From TMED27 sp964350695 (GTDB taxonomy: Bacteria; Pseudomonadota; Alphaproteobacteria; Micavibrionales; Micavibrionaceae): a stretch of DNA of 64,000 nucleotides. Both the position numbers and the translations under genes were made by a program. Under the pieces are notes generated by a model that did not search any database, was not told the origin of the DNA, and saw only the letters and a program-made list of their open reading frames with translations. Location of the stretch: positions 76,106 to 140,105 of the forward strand of contig CAYGKM010000005.1 of the NCBI GenBank assembly GCA_964350695.1, written 5' to 3'. Below are positions 50,216-58,538 of this stretch, one piece after another. The first letter of the stretch is position 1, and every line of letters begins with the position of its first letter.

Positions 50216-51078
50216 TATCTGTATCCTAACATTTCTCTCGGGTCGAATGTAAAATTGAACGTTTGGTCTTTGTATTTCTCGGGCGGCAGCCTGAGGGTTG
50301 AACAATTCGGGTTTCTCAGGGCGCGACTTGCTGCGTCGGCGGCTGCTCTGAATGCTCGGTCGGTAGTATATCGAATTTGATCTACGACAGATACAGTTTT
50401 GACACGCATATCAGGAAAAACTGTAACCTTTAATTCGACCACGAGGTTTTCCGCATATTTTGAGCCGCCATCAACGTTCCAGCACGGCGAAATGCCGCCC
50501 TGAACGGATTCAAGTTCACTGCGCGACAGCTCCTTTGAAAAGTCGGGGATGGCGCTTTCGTTTTTCTTTTCGGCGGGCTTTGGCTCTTCTTTCGGTTTTG
50601 GCGTGGGCTTTTCTTCCGTTTTTTCCTTGGGCGTGAAGTCCTTTAAAAGCTGCTCGAAAGGGTCTTCTTTCGGCTTTTCTTCCTTTTTCGGCTCGGGCTC
50701 TTTTGGCTTAGGCTTGGGTGGAGGCGGCGCTTTTTCAGCGATTTTCTCTACCACTTCCGGTTCAGGCTCAGCGACAGGCTCAGGCGGAGGCGGCGGTTCA
50801 GGCTTTGGCGGCGTGAGGAATTCTTCCGGCGGTTTGGGCTGTTCGATGATTTTTTCAGCAGGCGGCGGCGCGGCGGTCTTTTGCGCGGGCACGGCGTTTA
50901 CCAGCTCTACGCTGACGGGAATGATCTGGATGGGGTCTTTGGTGATAAACGGTATGGTGACGATGGTGAACAAAAAAATGCCGAGATGAAACAGCGCCGA
51001 GCCGATGAGCGGCTTTTTGTAAGAGCCTTGCAAAGCGGGTTCGTAAGTGTGTCGTGTTGGAGCAGCGGCGGCGTTCAT
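50215..51078 (-). CDS. tolA: TolA-like energy-transducing protein
   Basis: A 287-aa inner-membrane protein: cytoplasmic N-terminus, one membrane helix near residues 25-45 (SALFHLGIFLFTIVTIPF), then about 110 residues rich in Pro, Glu and Lys that span the periplasm. A short C-terminal domain with ISPCWNVDGG, VELKVTVFPD and ALRNPNCSTLRLP is the alphaproteobacterial TolA/TonB-like end. It transmits proton-driven force from TolQR to TolB/Pal. Confidence 0.92.
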   Translation of the reverse strand: MNAAAAPTRHTYEPALQGSYKKPLIGSALFHLGIFLFTIVTIPFITKDPIQIIPVSVELVNAVPAQKTAAPPPAEKIIEQPKPPEEFLTPPKPEPPPPPEPVAEPEPEVVEKIAEKAPPPPKPKPKEPEPKKEEKPKEDPFEQLLKDFTPKEKTEEKPTPKPKEEPKPAEKKNESAIPDFSKELSRSELESVQGGISPCWNVDGGSKYAENLVVELKVTVFPDMRVKTVSVVDQIRYTTDRAFRAAADAASRALRNPNCSTLRLPPEKYKDQTFNFTFDPREMLGYR

Positions 51079-51096
51079 GACTGGCCTTTGGTGTCC

Positions 51097-51537
51097 TTAT
51101 TTATTCTCTGAAATCAGCGCGACTTTTGTGAAGCCTGCGGCGTTGATGTTTCCGATCATCTGCATGACGCGGCCATATTCGAGCCCTTTATCCGCGCGGA
51201 TATAGATGCGCGGTTCTTTTTGGCCTTCGGTCATGGCTTTGAGTTGCATCAGCAGGCGGTCTTCTTTCATTTCTGTTTCACCAATATAAAGTTTGCCGTT
51301 TTTATCGAGGCTGACTTCAATGGGTTTGTTGTCTTCTTCTTTAATGGCTTTGGCTTTTGATTGCGGGAGATCGACGGTGACCCCTGCGGTGAGGAGCGGC
51401 GCGGCGACCATAAAAACAATCAGCAGCACGAGCATAACATCCACGAAGGGCGTTACGTTGATCTCCGCCATCGGGCGGTATGACCCGCCTGTCTTGCGGC
51501 CTCGGCTTCGCGTTTTATGAGAAAGAGTTGCGCCCAT
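51097..51537 (-). CDS. tolR: Biopolymer transport protein TolR
   Basis: A 146-aa ExbD/TolR protein with one membrane helix at about residues 31-53 (VDVMLVLLIVFMVAAPLL), including the essential Asp in the helix start, and a periplasmic dimer domain (IEVSLDKNGKLYIGETEM, RADKGLEYGRVMQMIG). The preceding PMAEINVTPFVDVMLVLL motif is the family signature. It shares a base with the tolQ stop. Confidence 0.95.
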   Translation of the reverse strand: MGATLSHKTRSRGRKTGGSYRPMAEINVTPFVDVMLVLLIVFMVAAPLLTAGVTVDLPQSKAKAIKEEDNKPIEVSLDKNGKLYIGETEMKEDRLLMQLKAMTEGQKEPRIYIRADKGLEYGRVMQMIGNINAAGFTKVALISENK

Positions 51538-52286
51538 TATTCTGCGGCCCGTTTGCTGGAGGGGCCGGCTTCTTGCGCATCGAGATGCCGCGAGAGGATG
51601 GCTGTGAACTCATCGGAGAAGTTCTCCAGCCTGTCGGCGTAGCTATTGATACCGTTTGAAAAGACGTTATAGGCAATCACGGCCGGAATGGCAGCAACAA
51701 GACCAAGAGCGGTTGCGAAAAGGGCTTCGGCAATACCGGGCGCAACAACCGCGAGCGAGGTATTATTAGAAGACGCAATTGCGGAGAAAGAGTTCATGAT
51801 ACCCCAGACCGTACCGAAAAGGCCGATGAACGGCGCAGTTGAGCCGACGGAAGCGAGGAAAGTCATGCCTTTTTCAAGGGCGCTGATTTCACGACCAATG
51901 GCGACATTCATGGCACGCTCAACGCGCTGACGCAAAGAGGCCTGAACGCTCTCTCTTGAGGGCACGCCCCCTGCTACGCCGGCTTGCCATTCATCCATCC
52001 CTGCGGAGAATGTTTGCAACATGGGGTCGGGCTTTGAGTTTTTGACGCGTTGGTAGATTTTATCCAGAGGCTCACCTGACCAAAACGAATCTTCGAATTT
52101 ATTGGCTTTGCGGTTAAGCGAGCCGAGCGTGGCTTTTTTACCGAAGATGATTGTCCAGCTCCAAATGGAGGCCATAATCAGAAGGAGCATTACGATTTTG
52201 ACGATAGGGTCGGCTTGCAGGAAGAGGCCGATCATACTTAAATCGTGGCTGTAACTTCCAAGGTCTACGGATTCGATAGGGTCCAT
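51537..52286 (-). CDS. tolQ: Tol-Pal motor protein TolQ
   Basis: A 249-aa MotA/TolQ/ExbB proton-channel protein. The first helix (IVKIVMLLLIMASIWSWTIIF) lies near residues 28-50, a cytoplasmic loop follows, then paired helices FLASVGSTAPFIGLFGTVWGI and ALFATALGLVAAIPAVIAYN with the channel Thr residues. The ybgC gene ends only 2 bp upstream. Confidence 0.96.
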   Translation of the reverse strand: MDPIESVDLGSYSHDLSMIGLFLQADPIVKIVMLLLIMASIWSWTIIFGKKATLGSLNRKANKFEDSFWSGEPLDKIYQRVKNSKPDPMLQTFSAGMDEWQAGVAGGVPSRESVQASLRQRVERAMNVAIGREISALEKGMTFLASVGSTAPFIGLFGTVWGIMNSFSAIASSNNTSLAVVAPGIAEALFATALGLVAAIPAVIAYNVFSNGINSYADRLENFSDEFTAILSRHLDAQEAGPSSKRAAE

Positions 52287-52288
52287 GT

Positions 52289-52711
52289 TTATTCCTCTGG
52301 TTTATCTACTAAAAGTTTTTGCAATTTGGTTCTTAAAATATCGGGTAAGGATATAGGTCTTATAGTGTTCGTATCAACACAAACTAGTGTCACAAGCATT
52401 TCACAAATTATTTCACCGTTTTTCTGGATTTGGTGTTTGGTCAGGAAGCTGGTGTTTTTGAGTTTTTCTATTGTGGTGACGACTTGCAAGGCATCATCGA
52501 GCATTGCGGGGCGATTATATTCGATGTCGATATGTTTGACGACAAAAATGCTGCCGAATTCTTTTTCAAGTTTCGAGGCCTCGTGCCCCATATCGCGAAG
52601 CATCTCGCAGCGGGCGCGTTCACCGAAATTCAAGTAATTGGCGTGATAGACAACGCCGCCTGCGTCGGTGTCTTCATAATAGATGCGGATGTCGATTTTA
52701 TGTGCGGTCAT
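52289..52711 (-). CDS. ybgC: YbgC-type acyl-CoA thioesterase
   Basis: A 140-aa hot-dog-fold thioesterase. IRIYYEDTDAGGVVYHANYL carries the catalytic Asp and the conserved VYHANYL block. It hydrolyses acyl-CoA or acyl-ACP and belongs with the Tol genes in Proteobacteria. It begins 3 bp after ruvB, joining the recombination and Tol genes in one run. Confidence 0.94.
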   Translation of the reverse strand: MTAHKIDIRIYYEDTDAGGVVYHANYLNFGERARCEMLRDMGHEASKLEKEFGSIFVVKHIDIEYNRPAMLDDALQVVTTIEKLKNTSFLTKHQIQKNGEIICEMLVTLVCVDTNTIRPISLPDILRTKLQKLLVDKPEE

Positions 52712-52714
52712 GGT

Positions 52715-53749
52715 TTATGAAAGTAAATCATCTTGTGTGGGCGTCAAAGGTTTTACGCCCAGATACTCGAAACCCTTCGTTGATAATTGTCGTCCGCGGG
52801 GGGTGCGCTGCACCAGGCCCTGCTGAAGGAGGTATGGTTCGATGACATCTTCGATCATATCGCGCTGCTCGGAGAGCGCGGCGGCGAGTGTATCGACGCC
52901 GACAGGGCCGCCGCCGTAGTTTTCGTTAATGAGATTTAGATAGCGACGATCCATCGAATCAAGCCCGCTTGCGTCGACATCTAGGCGTTTAAGAGCATGG
53001 TCTACATGTGATTTGTTGATGGATGCGGCGCTTTCGCTTTGTGCGAAGTCACGGACGCGGCGGGTTAAGCGCCCTGCAATACGCGGCGTTCCGCGAGAAC
53101 GCTTAGCGATTTCAAGCGCGCCGTCTTCGGCGAGAGGCATATTGAGCAGACGCGCGGTGCGGGAAACAATAAGCGAGAGCTCCTGCGCGTTATAGAATTC
53201 CAAGCGCAGCGGAATACCGAAGCGATCGCGCAAGGGGCTGGAGAGAAGGCCGGAGCGCGTGGTCGCGCCGACAAGGGTGAACGGGACGAGGTCAATCTGG
53301 ACGCTGCGCGCAGCTGGGCCTTCGCCAATGATGAGGTCAAGCTTACCGTCTTCCATAGCGGGATAGAGGATTTCCTCGACGGCAGGATTGAGGCGGTGGA
53401 TTTCGTCGATAAAGAGCACGTCATTGGGTTCAAGGTTGGTCAGGATGGCGGCAAGATCGCCGGATTTTGCGATGACAGGACCTGAGGTAGCGCGAAAACC
53501 CACGCCGAGTTCTTTGGATACGATATGTGCGAGCGTGGTTTTGCCAAGACCGGGGGGACCGAAAAGCAGCACGTGATCCATCGCGTCGCCCCGCGATTTG
53601 CAGGCCTCCACGAAAACACGGAGGTTCGCGCGCAAGGCTGGCTGGCCGATAAATTCATCAAGGGATAATGGGCGAAGCGCGCCCTCCTCCCCGCGCTCGA
53701 AGTCTTGTGGGGCGCGATCGAGGTCTATATTTTTGGCGAGATCGCTCAT
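52715..53749 (-). CDS. ruvB: Holliday junction helicase RuvB
   Basis: A 344-aa AAA+ motor. LLFGPPGLGKTT (Walker A) lies at residues 61-72, VLFIDEIHRLNPAVEE is Walker B, GATTRSGLLSSPLRDRFG the sensor 1 and arginine-finger block and RGTPRIAGRLTRRVRDFA sensor 2. The C-terminal winged helix (GLVQRTPRGRQLS) binds DNA. It drives branch migration with RuvA. Overlaps ruvA by 4 bp. Confidence 0.98.
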   Translation of the reverse strand: MSDLAKNIDLDRAPQDFERGEEGALRPLSLDEFIGQPALRANLRVFVEACKSRGDAMDHVLLFGPPGLGKTTLAHIVSKELGVGFRATSGPVIAKSGDLAAILTNLEPNDVLFIDEIHRLNPAVEEILYPAMEDGKLDLIIGEGPAARSVQIDLVPFTLVGATTRSGLLSSPLRDRFGIPLRLEFYNAQELSLIVSRTARLLNMPLAEDGALEIAKRSRGTPRIAGRLTRRVRDFAQSESAASINKSHVDHALKRLDVDASGLDSMDRRYLNLINENYGGGPVGVDTLAAALSEQRDMIEDVIEPYLLQQGLVQRTPRGRQLSTKGFEYLGVKPLTPTQDDLLS

Positions 53750-54372
53750 GCGCTCAGCTCCTTAAGGGCGATGCGGATGAGGTCTTCGAGGTTGTCATTG
53801 GCCTTTTCTTTGGCGCGGATAACGGCTTGGTAGGCGTCTGCGCGGGAATATCCGAGATTTACAAGTGCGGAAACCGCGTCTTGATCATGAGTTGTTGGCC
53901 CTTGGTCGCCCTGCCCTAAGCCTGAGAATTTTGCAGGGGATTTGCCCGCAGCCGCAGGCGAGATATCCATGTTTGCGGCTTTGTCTTTAAGCTCGGTGAG
54001 GATGCGGATCGCGAGCTTGGGACCTACGCCATCGGCTTGGGTGAGAATCGCTTTGTCTTGCGCGGCGATCGCGAGGCCGACTTTCTCAGGCGGGCAGACG
54101 GAAAGTATGGCCAGCCCTGCTTTGGCGCCGACACCTTGCACTGAAGTTAGGAGTTTAAACCAATCTCGCTCCGCGGCGTCGGCAAAGCCAAACAGTGTAA
54201 TGGCGTCTTCGCGAACATTTGTTTCGATAAGCAGGCTTGCGGGGTCGCCTTTTTGGCCGATTCTGCCGAGCGTTCTTTGGCTGGCATTTACGAGATAGCC
54301 GACGCCCTGCACATCCAGAATCAGGGATGTGGGAGTGAAAGAATCGATAATGCCGGAGAGTTTGCCAATCAT
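53746..54372 (-). CDS. ruvA: Holliday junction DNA-binding protein RuvA
   Basis: A 208-aa RuvA. The OB-fold (residues 1-65) ends with VREDAITLFGFADAAERDWF, then two helix-hairpin-helix motifs (SVQGVGAKAGLAILS and DGVGPKLAIRILTELKDK). A linker and a C-terminal domain that binds RuvB follow (ALVNLGYSRADAYQAV). Overlaps ruvC and ruvB by 4 bp each. Confidence 0.97.
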   Translation of the reverse strand: MIGKLSGIIDSFTPTSLILDVQGVGYLVNASQRTLGRIGQKGDPASLLIETNVREDAITLFGFADAAERDWFKLLTSVQGVGAKAGLAILSVCPPEKVGLAIAAQDKAILTQADGVGPKLAIRILTELKDKAANMDISPAAAGKSPAKFSGLGQGDQGPTTHDQDAVSALVNLGYSRADAYQAVIRAKEKANDNLEDLIRIALKELSA

Positions 54373-54866
54373 GATGATACCCGAGTAAGCGCAGTGTTCA
54401 GGCTTCTATAGTGCGCGTGTGTGATGGCCACGGCAAGCGCGTCGGCTTCGTCTTCGCTGATTTGCCCACAGGTGGGGAGCAGCGTGCGGATCATCATGCC
54501 CATTTGCACTTTGGCGGCGTGGCCTGTGCCAACAATGGATTTTTTGATTTTATTGGCGGAATATTCGGCGGTTTCGAGGCCGTATATAGCAGGCACAGCG
54601 AGGAGAACGCCTCTGGCTTGCCCTAGCTTTAGGGCGCTTGCGGGGTTTTTGTTTACGAAAGTTTCCTCCACGGCAGCGGCGGAGGGTCTGTGGTGCTTAA
54701 TAACGTCGGAAATATGTATATGAAGATGCGCGAGGCGCGCCGCTAAAGACGCTTTGGGGTCGGTCTTAATCAACCCGCTTTGCACATATATAAGGCGGGA
54801 GCCTTCGCAGTGCACGAGCCCCCATCCAGTTTTTTGTAATCCAGGATCTATACCGAGAATAATCAT
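54369..54866 (-). CDS. ruvC: Holliday junction endonuclease RuvC
   Basis: A 165-aa resolvase. GIDPGLQKTGWG has Asp7; VEETFVNKNPASALKLGQARG has the second acidic site, and SEDEADALAVAITHAH holds the last two. It cuts Holliday junctions as a dimer. It is 45 bp after yebC, so the yebC-ruvCAB-ybgC-tolQRAB genes may form one transcription unit. Confidence 0.97.
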   Translation of the reverse strand: MIILGIDPGLQKTGWGLVHCEGSRLIYVQSGLIKTDPKASLAARLAHLHIHISDVIKHHRPSAAAVEETFVNKNPASALKLGQARGVLLAVPAIYGLETAEYSANKIKKSIVGTGHAAKVQMGMMIRTLLPTCGQISEDEADALAVAITHAHYRSLNTALTRVSS

Positions 54867-54911
54867 CTTTTCGATGATAGCACAATATCAGAACATAACA
54901 AGAACGAATAA

Positions 54912-55667
54912 CTAGTCCTCGTTCATTATCTTTTCCATGATCTCATCGGAGGCTTCGAAGTTGGTGGTGACAGTTTGCACGTCTTCACAGTCTTCGAGAC
55001 CATCAATGAGTTTCAAGATATTGCGCGCGCCCTCCTCGTCCACTTCGGAGGAGACATTAGGTTTCCAGATTAGGCCTTGGCTTTCTGGTTCGCCGAATTT
55101 TGTTTCCAGAGCGTCGCGTACAGCGGCAAAGTCTTCGACCTCACATAAAATTGTGTGATATTCATCGTCGCTTTCAACGTCCATTGCGCCGGCCTCAAGA
55201 GCAGCTTCGAACATTTTATCCGCGCTGGCTTTATCAAGCGGGAAAATGACCTCTCCTCGGCGATCAAACATAAAGTTTACCGAACCTGTTTCGCCGAGAT
55301 TGCCGTTATATTTGGCGAAGATGGAGCGGACTTCAGCGGCGGTGCGGTTGCGATTATCGGTTAAACATTCAACAATCACGGCGATCCCGCCCGAGCCATA
55401 GCCTTCATAGCGGATTTCTTCGTAATCTTCACCTTCAGTGTTGCCGGAGCCTTTGGCGATGTTTTTTTCAATGCCGTCTTTGGGCATGGATTGTTTGCGG
55501 GCGGTTAAGATAGCCAAGCGTAAACGCGGGTTCATGTCCGGATCAGGGCCGCCGAGCTTGGTTGCGACGTAAATTTCTTTGCCCAATTTGGAGAAGAGCT
55601 TGGCGCGCTGCGCGTCTGCTTTGCCTTTTTGGTGCTTAATATTCGCCCATTTGGAATGGCCTGCCAT
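54912..55667 (-). CDS. yebC: YebC/PmpR-family transcription or translation factor
   Basis: A 248-aa-scale (251-codon) YebC protein starting MAGHSKWANIKHQKGKADA, the invariant family opening. DAQRAKLFSKLGKEI, MPKDGIEKNIAKG and EGYGSGGIAVIVECLTDNRNRT also fit. Members are DNA-binding regulators and some relieve ribosome stalling. I start at ATG 55667; nine additional residues in the longer frame are outside the family pattern. Its place before ruvC is conserved. Confidence 0.95.
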   Translation of the reverse strand: MAGHSKWANIKHQKGKADAQRAKLFSKLGKEIYVATKLGGPDPDMNPRLRLAILTARKQSMPKDGIEKNIAKGSGNTEGEDYEEIRYEGYGSGGIAVIVECLTDNRNRTAAEVRSIFAKYNGNLGETGSVNFMFDRRGEVIFPLDKASADKMFEAALEAGAMDVESDDEYHTILCEVEDFAAVRDALETKFGEPESQGLIWKPNVSSEVDEEGARNILKLIDGLEDCEDVQTVTTNFEASDEIMEKIMNED

Positions 55668-55702
55668 GGCTTTTGCCTTTTGTTTGTTATGCAATTTTTT
55701 GT

Positions 55703-55730
55703 ATCATAGACGGCCTTGTATGGGTTTCAA
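55703..55730 (-). promoter_or_regulatory. Candidate promoter of the yebC-ruvCAB-ybgC-tolQRAB run
   Basis: On the minus strand TTGAAA (55730-55725), a 16-bp spacer and TATGAT (55708-55703), 36 bp upstream of yebC. The remaining 55731-55859 stretch is AT-rich leader or promoter DNA for the divergent response regulator; a TACAAT at 55816-55821 may be its -10, with no good -35. Confidence 0.55.
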
Positions 55731-55859
55731 GCCTTGTAAGACCTTTTTTATCACGATGTGGTAATATTAGCGTTTGTTTTATATAAAAAATTCTAAATTT
55801 ATCAGAGCCTTGTGCTACAATGTTAAGACTATGTTCGGATTAAGGTAAAAAGAATTTAA

Positions 55860-56387
55860 GTGGCGTATGAATTTAAGAATATCTCTGTCTTGATTGCAGA
55901 AGACAATATCCCCATGCAGGAATTGATCAAAAGCTTGCTTTCGACGTTTGGCGTGGAAAAAATTTATCGCGCCAAAAACGGCGAGGAAGCGTTTCAACTC
56001 TTCATTCGGCATAACCCTGATTTTGTAATTGCAGATTGGATGATGAACCCCGTTGACGGGATTTCTTTGTGCAAGTTAATTCGCAATGATCCGAAAAGTA
56101 TTAACCAGTTTATTCCCATTATCCTGATGACCGGGTTTAGCGAGATGCGCCGCGTTGTGGAAGCGCGCGATGCCGGCGTGACCGAGTTTTTGGTGAAGCC
56201 GTTTAATGCCCGTGATCTTTATCGCAGGATTGCGCAGATTATTGAGAGCCCGCGGCGCTTTGTGCGCTCGGAAGATTTCTTTGGGCCAGATAGACGCCGC
56301 AAGGCTTCGAAAGAATATGACGGGCCGAAAAAGCGCGAAGACGATGCGGGCGGCGCACAGCGGCGTAGACAATCAGAATCAGGATAG
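55860..56387 (+). CDS. Single-domain response regulator with charged tail
   Basis: 175 aa from a GTG at 55860. A CheY-like receiver covers residues 8-130, with acidic E14 and D15, phospho-acceptor D59 in FVIADWMM, T91 and K113 in FLVKPFNA. There is no output domain. The 45-residue tail (FFGPDRRRKASKEYDG and basic/acidic repeats) is disordered. It works with some unknown kinase. The next gene is 5 bp downstream and probably encodes its partner. The GTG has only a weak Shine-Dalgarno. Confidence 0.85.
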   Translation: MAYEFKNISVLIAEDNIPMQELIKSLLSTFGVEKIYRAKNGEEAFQLFIRHNPDFVIADWMMNPVDGISLCKLIRNDPKSINQFIPIILMTGFSEMRRVVEARDAGVTEFLVKPFNARDLYRRIAQIIESPRRFVRSEDFFGPDRRRKASKEYDGPKKREDDAGGAQRRRQSESG

Positions 56388-56392
56388 AGCGC

Positions 56393-56923
56393 ATGAACGA
56401 CCTCCATTTTAATCAAAAACAAAAGCGCAGAGCGGAGTTTATCACGCCGCCGAATATCCTTAAATCCAAAGTCGGGACGGGTGGATTGAGCGTAGAGATT
56501 CTTGATAAAGCGCAGAAACTTTTGGAAGAGCACACGGTTGAGTTTGAGCCGCTTGCGAATATTTATCTGCGGAGCTTATTTGAGGGGATAGAGCTGGCCA
56601 AAAGCCAAAATTATAACGATCAGGCCGAATCTGTGATTGCGACGATTATTTATCCCGTTATGCAGCTTAAGGCGAATGGCGCGATGTTTCATTACAGGTT
56701 GATTACAGATATTGCCGAGAAGCTGATCCATTTTCTGGAAGTGATTGATGAGCCCGACATTGAAGCAGTTGAGATTATTCTGGCTTTTCACACCACGATG
56801 AAGGCGATTATACAGGGGAAGATCACCGGTGATGGCGGCGAGCACGGGCAGGATTTGCTTGTTGCACTTAACAATGCCTGTTTGCGGTATTTTGATAACA
56901 ACCTTCAGGTTGAATTTAGATAG
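56393..56923 (+). CDS. Conserved alphaproteobacterial-type protein of unknown function paired with a response regulator
   Basis: A 176-aa protein I do not recognise. It is all-helical in appearance after residue 35, with no membrane segment, signal peptide or catalytic motif. Patches such as IYPVMQLKANGAMFHYRLIT and DLLVALNNACLRYF are well packed amphipathic helices, which suggests a protein-interaction bundle such as a histidine-phosphotransfer-like or scaffold fold; a His is present in FHYRL and AFHTTM. It follows the receiver gene by 5 bp and overlaps the end of the YmdB-like gene by 8 bp. Confidence 0.8.
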   Translation: MNDLHFNQKQKRRAEFITPPNILKSKVGTGGLSVEILDKAQKLLEEHTVEFEPLANIYLRSLFEGIELAKSQNYNDQAESVIATIIYPVMQLKANGAMFHYRLITDIAEKLIHFLEVIDEPDIEAVEIILAFHTTMKAIIQGKITGDGGEHGQDLLVALNNACLRYFDNNLQVEFR

Positions 56924-57728
56924 TCGGCCAGAGCTCTTTCAGCACGCCGCCAAGCCTTATGGGCTGAATACTTTTCGCCAATCCCGTATTGTCATTTGAA
57001 ATTATGAGTGTCCCGCAAAGCGTGCCGTCGCCGGTGGCGGGGATCATTTTTTCACCCGGCACTTTGGTGGTGAATTTTTTGATGGGTGTTTCTTTTTTCG
57101 CGCCAATCACGCTGTCATAATCGCCGGTCATGCCTGCATCGGTTTGATAGGCCGTGCCTTTGGTTAAGATATGATCATCGGAAGTCGGGATATGGGTGTG
57201 TGTGCCGACGACGGCGGTGACTTTGCCGTCAAGATATTGCGCCATCGCCATTTTTTCAGATGTAGCTTCGGCGTGAAAATCCACAAAGATGGCGTCTGCG
57301 GCGCGGCCTAAAGGATAGCTGTCCACAACGTGCTTTACGGCGGCGAACGGATCTTCGACGGGGTCGATAAAGACGCGGCCAAGGGCATGGATCACGAGGC
57401 AGGTTTGGCCGTTTTTCTCGATTTTGAGGAAACCGTTGCCGGGTGTGTCTTTGGGGAAATTGATCGGGCGCAGGAGTTTCGGGTCATTGCGAATATAGGA
57501 AACGATTTGACGTTGATCCCATATGTGATCTCCGCCCGTGATGCAATCGACGCCCCATTCATAGAGTTCTTTGACTTGTGCTTCGTTGATGCCGCGTCCA
57601 TTGGCGGCGTTATCTCCGTTTACGATAATAATATCGGGTTTAAGCTCAGCTTTGATTTTGGGAAGGTATTTTTGCAAGGCATCACGGCCTGAGCGTCCGT
57701 AGATATCGCCGATGAAAACAATGCGCAT
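56916..57728 (-). CDS. YmdB-family metallophosphoesterase
   Basis: A 270-aa calcineurin-like phosphoesterase of the TIGR00282/YmdB family. GDIYGRSGRDAL and VNGDNAANGRGI give the first metal ligands, TGGDHIWDQR the next, then FVDFHAEATSEKMA and VVGTHTHIPTSDD with DAGMTGDY. Bacillus YmdB hydrolyses 2',3'-cyclic nucleotides. It begins 2 bp after fau, forming a pair common in alphaproteobacteria. Confidence 0.93.
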   Translation of the reverse strand: MRIVFIGDIYGRSGRDALQKYLPKIKAELKPDIIIVNGDNAANGRGINEAQVKELYEWGVDCITGGDHIWDQRQIVSYIRNDPKLLRPINFPKDTPGNGFLKIEKNGQTCLVIHALGRVFIDPVEDPFAAVKHVVDSYPLGRAADAIFVDFHAEATSEKMAMAQYLDGKVTAVVGTHTHIPTSDDHILTKGTAYQTDAGMTGDYDSVIGAKKETPIKKFTTKVPGEKMIPATGDGTLCGTLIISNDNTGLAKSIQPIRLGGVLKELWPTI

Positions 57729-57730
57729 AG

Positions 57731-58291
57731 TTAAATCTTTCTAAGCTCTTTTGGCGTTAAAATGTAATCCATTTGTTGATCGTGGCCTTCGCGCGGAAGG
57801 CTGAACAGCACGGCTTGCGCGGCGTAGCCTATGCCTATGGCGGTTATTTGTTTTTGCTGGCGCAGGTGCGACAATGTCGCGTCGTAATACCCGCCGCCCT
57901 GCCCCAGACGAAATCCTTTCAGGTCAAAGGCCAAAAGCGGAACGAGGATGATATCAGGGATCACAATTTTATCGGTTTCAGGCTCCATGATGCCGAAGGT
58001 GCTTTTTTTCAACTTGGTGTCTTTATCCCATTTTTTGAAGGTGAGAACTTTTGTGTCCTGCTCCACGACAGGCAGCGCGCAGGTTATGCCCTGCTCTAAA
58101 CCCCTTTCCAATATTCCCAAAGCATCAAATTCGCGACCCTTGGGCCAATAGGCGGCCATTGTGTTTGTAGGATCAGGAACGATGCCCTCAAAAAACAAAG
58201 CCGTGGCGGCATCAATATTTTCGGACAGGACATCGGTTATGCCGAGGTGCTTTCGCGCATTTTCTCTTAATATCTGTTTTTGTTCGGACAT
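57731..58291 (-). CDS. fau: 5-formyltetrahydrofolate cyclo-ligase
   Basis: A 186-aa enzyme that converts 5-formyl-THF to 5,10-methenyl-THF with ATP. AAYWPKGREFD and GFRLGQGGGYYDATLSHL (the ATP/folate signature) are clear, and the end IGIGYAAQAVL follows. It lies directly downstream of 6S RNA, the same ssrS-fau (ygfA) layout as in gammaproteobacteria and many others; processing of one transcript is possible. Confidence 0.94.
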   Translation of the reverse strand: MSEQKQILRENARKHLGITDVLSENIDAATALFFEGIVPDPTNTMAAYWPKGREFDALGILERGLEQGITCALPVVEQDTKVLTFKKWDKDTKLKKSTFGIMEPETDKIVIPDIILVPLLAFDLKGFRLGQGGGYYDATLSHLRQQKQITAIGIGYAAQAVLFSLPREGHDQQMDYILTPKELRKI

Positions 58292-58307
58292 ATATCGTTT
58301 TTCTAAA

Positions 58308-58453
58308 AATGTGTGGGCGCCGCAGGAGCCGTGTACAAGCGATATTCGCGTGTGGCCCTGTAAAACAGGTGGGCGCCGTATAACCTGCTCCCCAATGCAA
58401 AGAGAGTGGTGCAGGACAGGGACAGCTCCCTATGCGAAAGCATCGGCCTCCGG
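58308..58453 (-). ncRNA. ssrS: 6S RNA
   Basis: The 247-bp gap between zapA and fau has no gene but folds like 6S RNA on the minus strand. The 5' arm starts with CCGGAGGCCGATGC and the 3' arm ends GGCTCCTGCGGCGCCCAC, whose CTCC and CGG pair with the 5' arm. The CTCCTGCGGCG segment matches the conserved 3' part of E. coli 6S RNA. The middle (CCTGCACCACTC, then GAGCAGG) could form the open central bubble. A possible promoter is TTGCTG at 58486-58481 with CACAAT at 58464-58459. 6S RNA binds sigma-70 RNA polymerase. Ends are approximate. Confidence 0.75.
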
Positions 58454-58538
58454 AATAAATTGTGTATCACGAATACTCCGCAGCAAACCCACGGGATATA
58501 TGTATAGAGAAGCCCTTAAGAATCAAGCCTTTTAAGCT

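Noticed and set aside
50216..50305. 30-residue upstream extension of tolB
   Set aside because: It overlaps the tolA end, and the signal peptide starts at the ATG at 50215.
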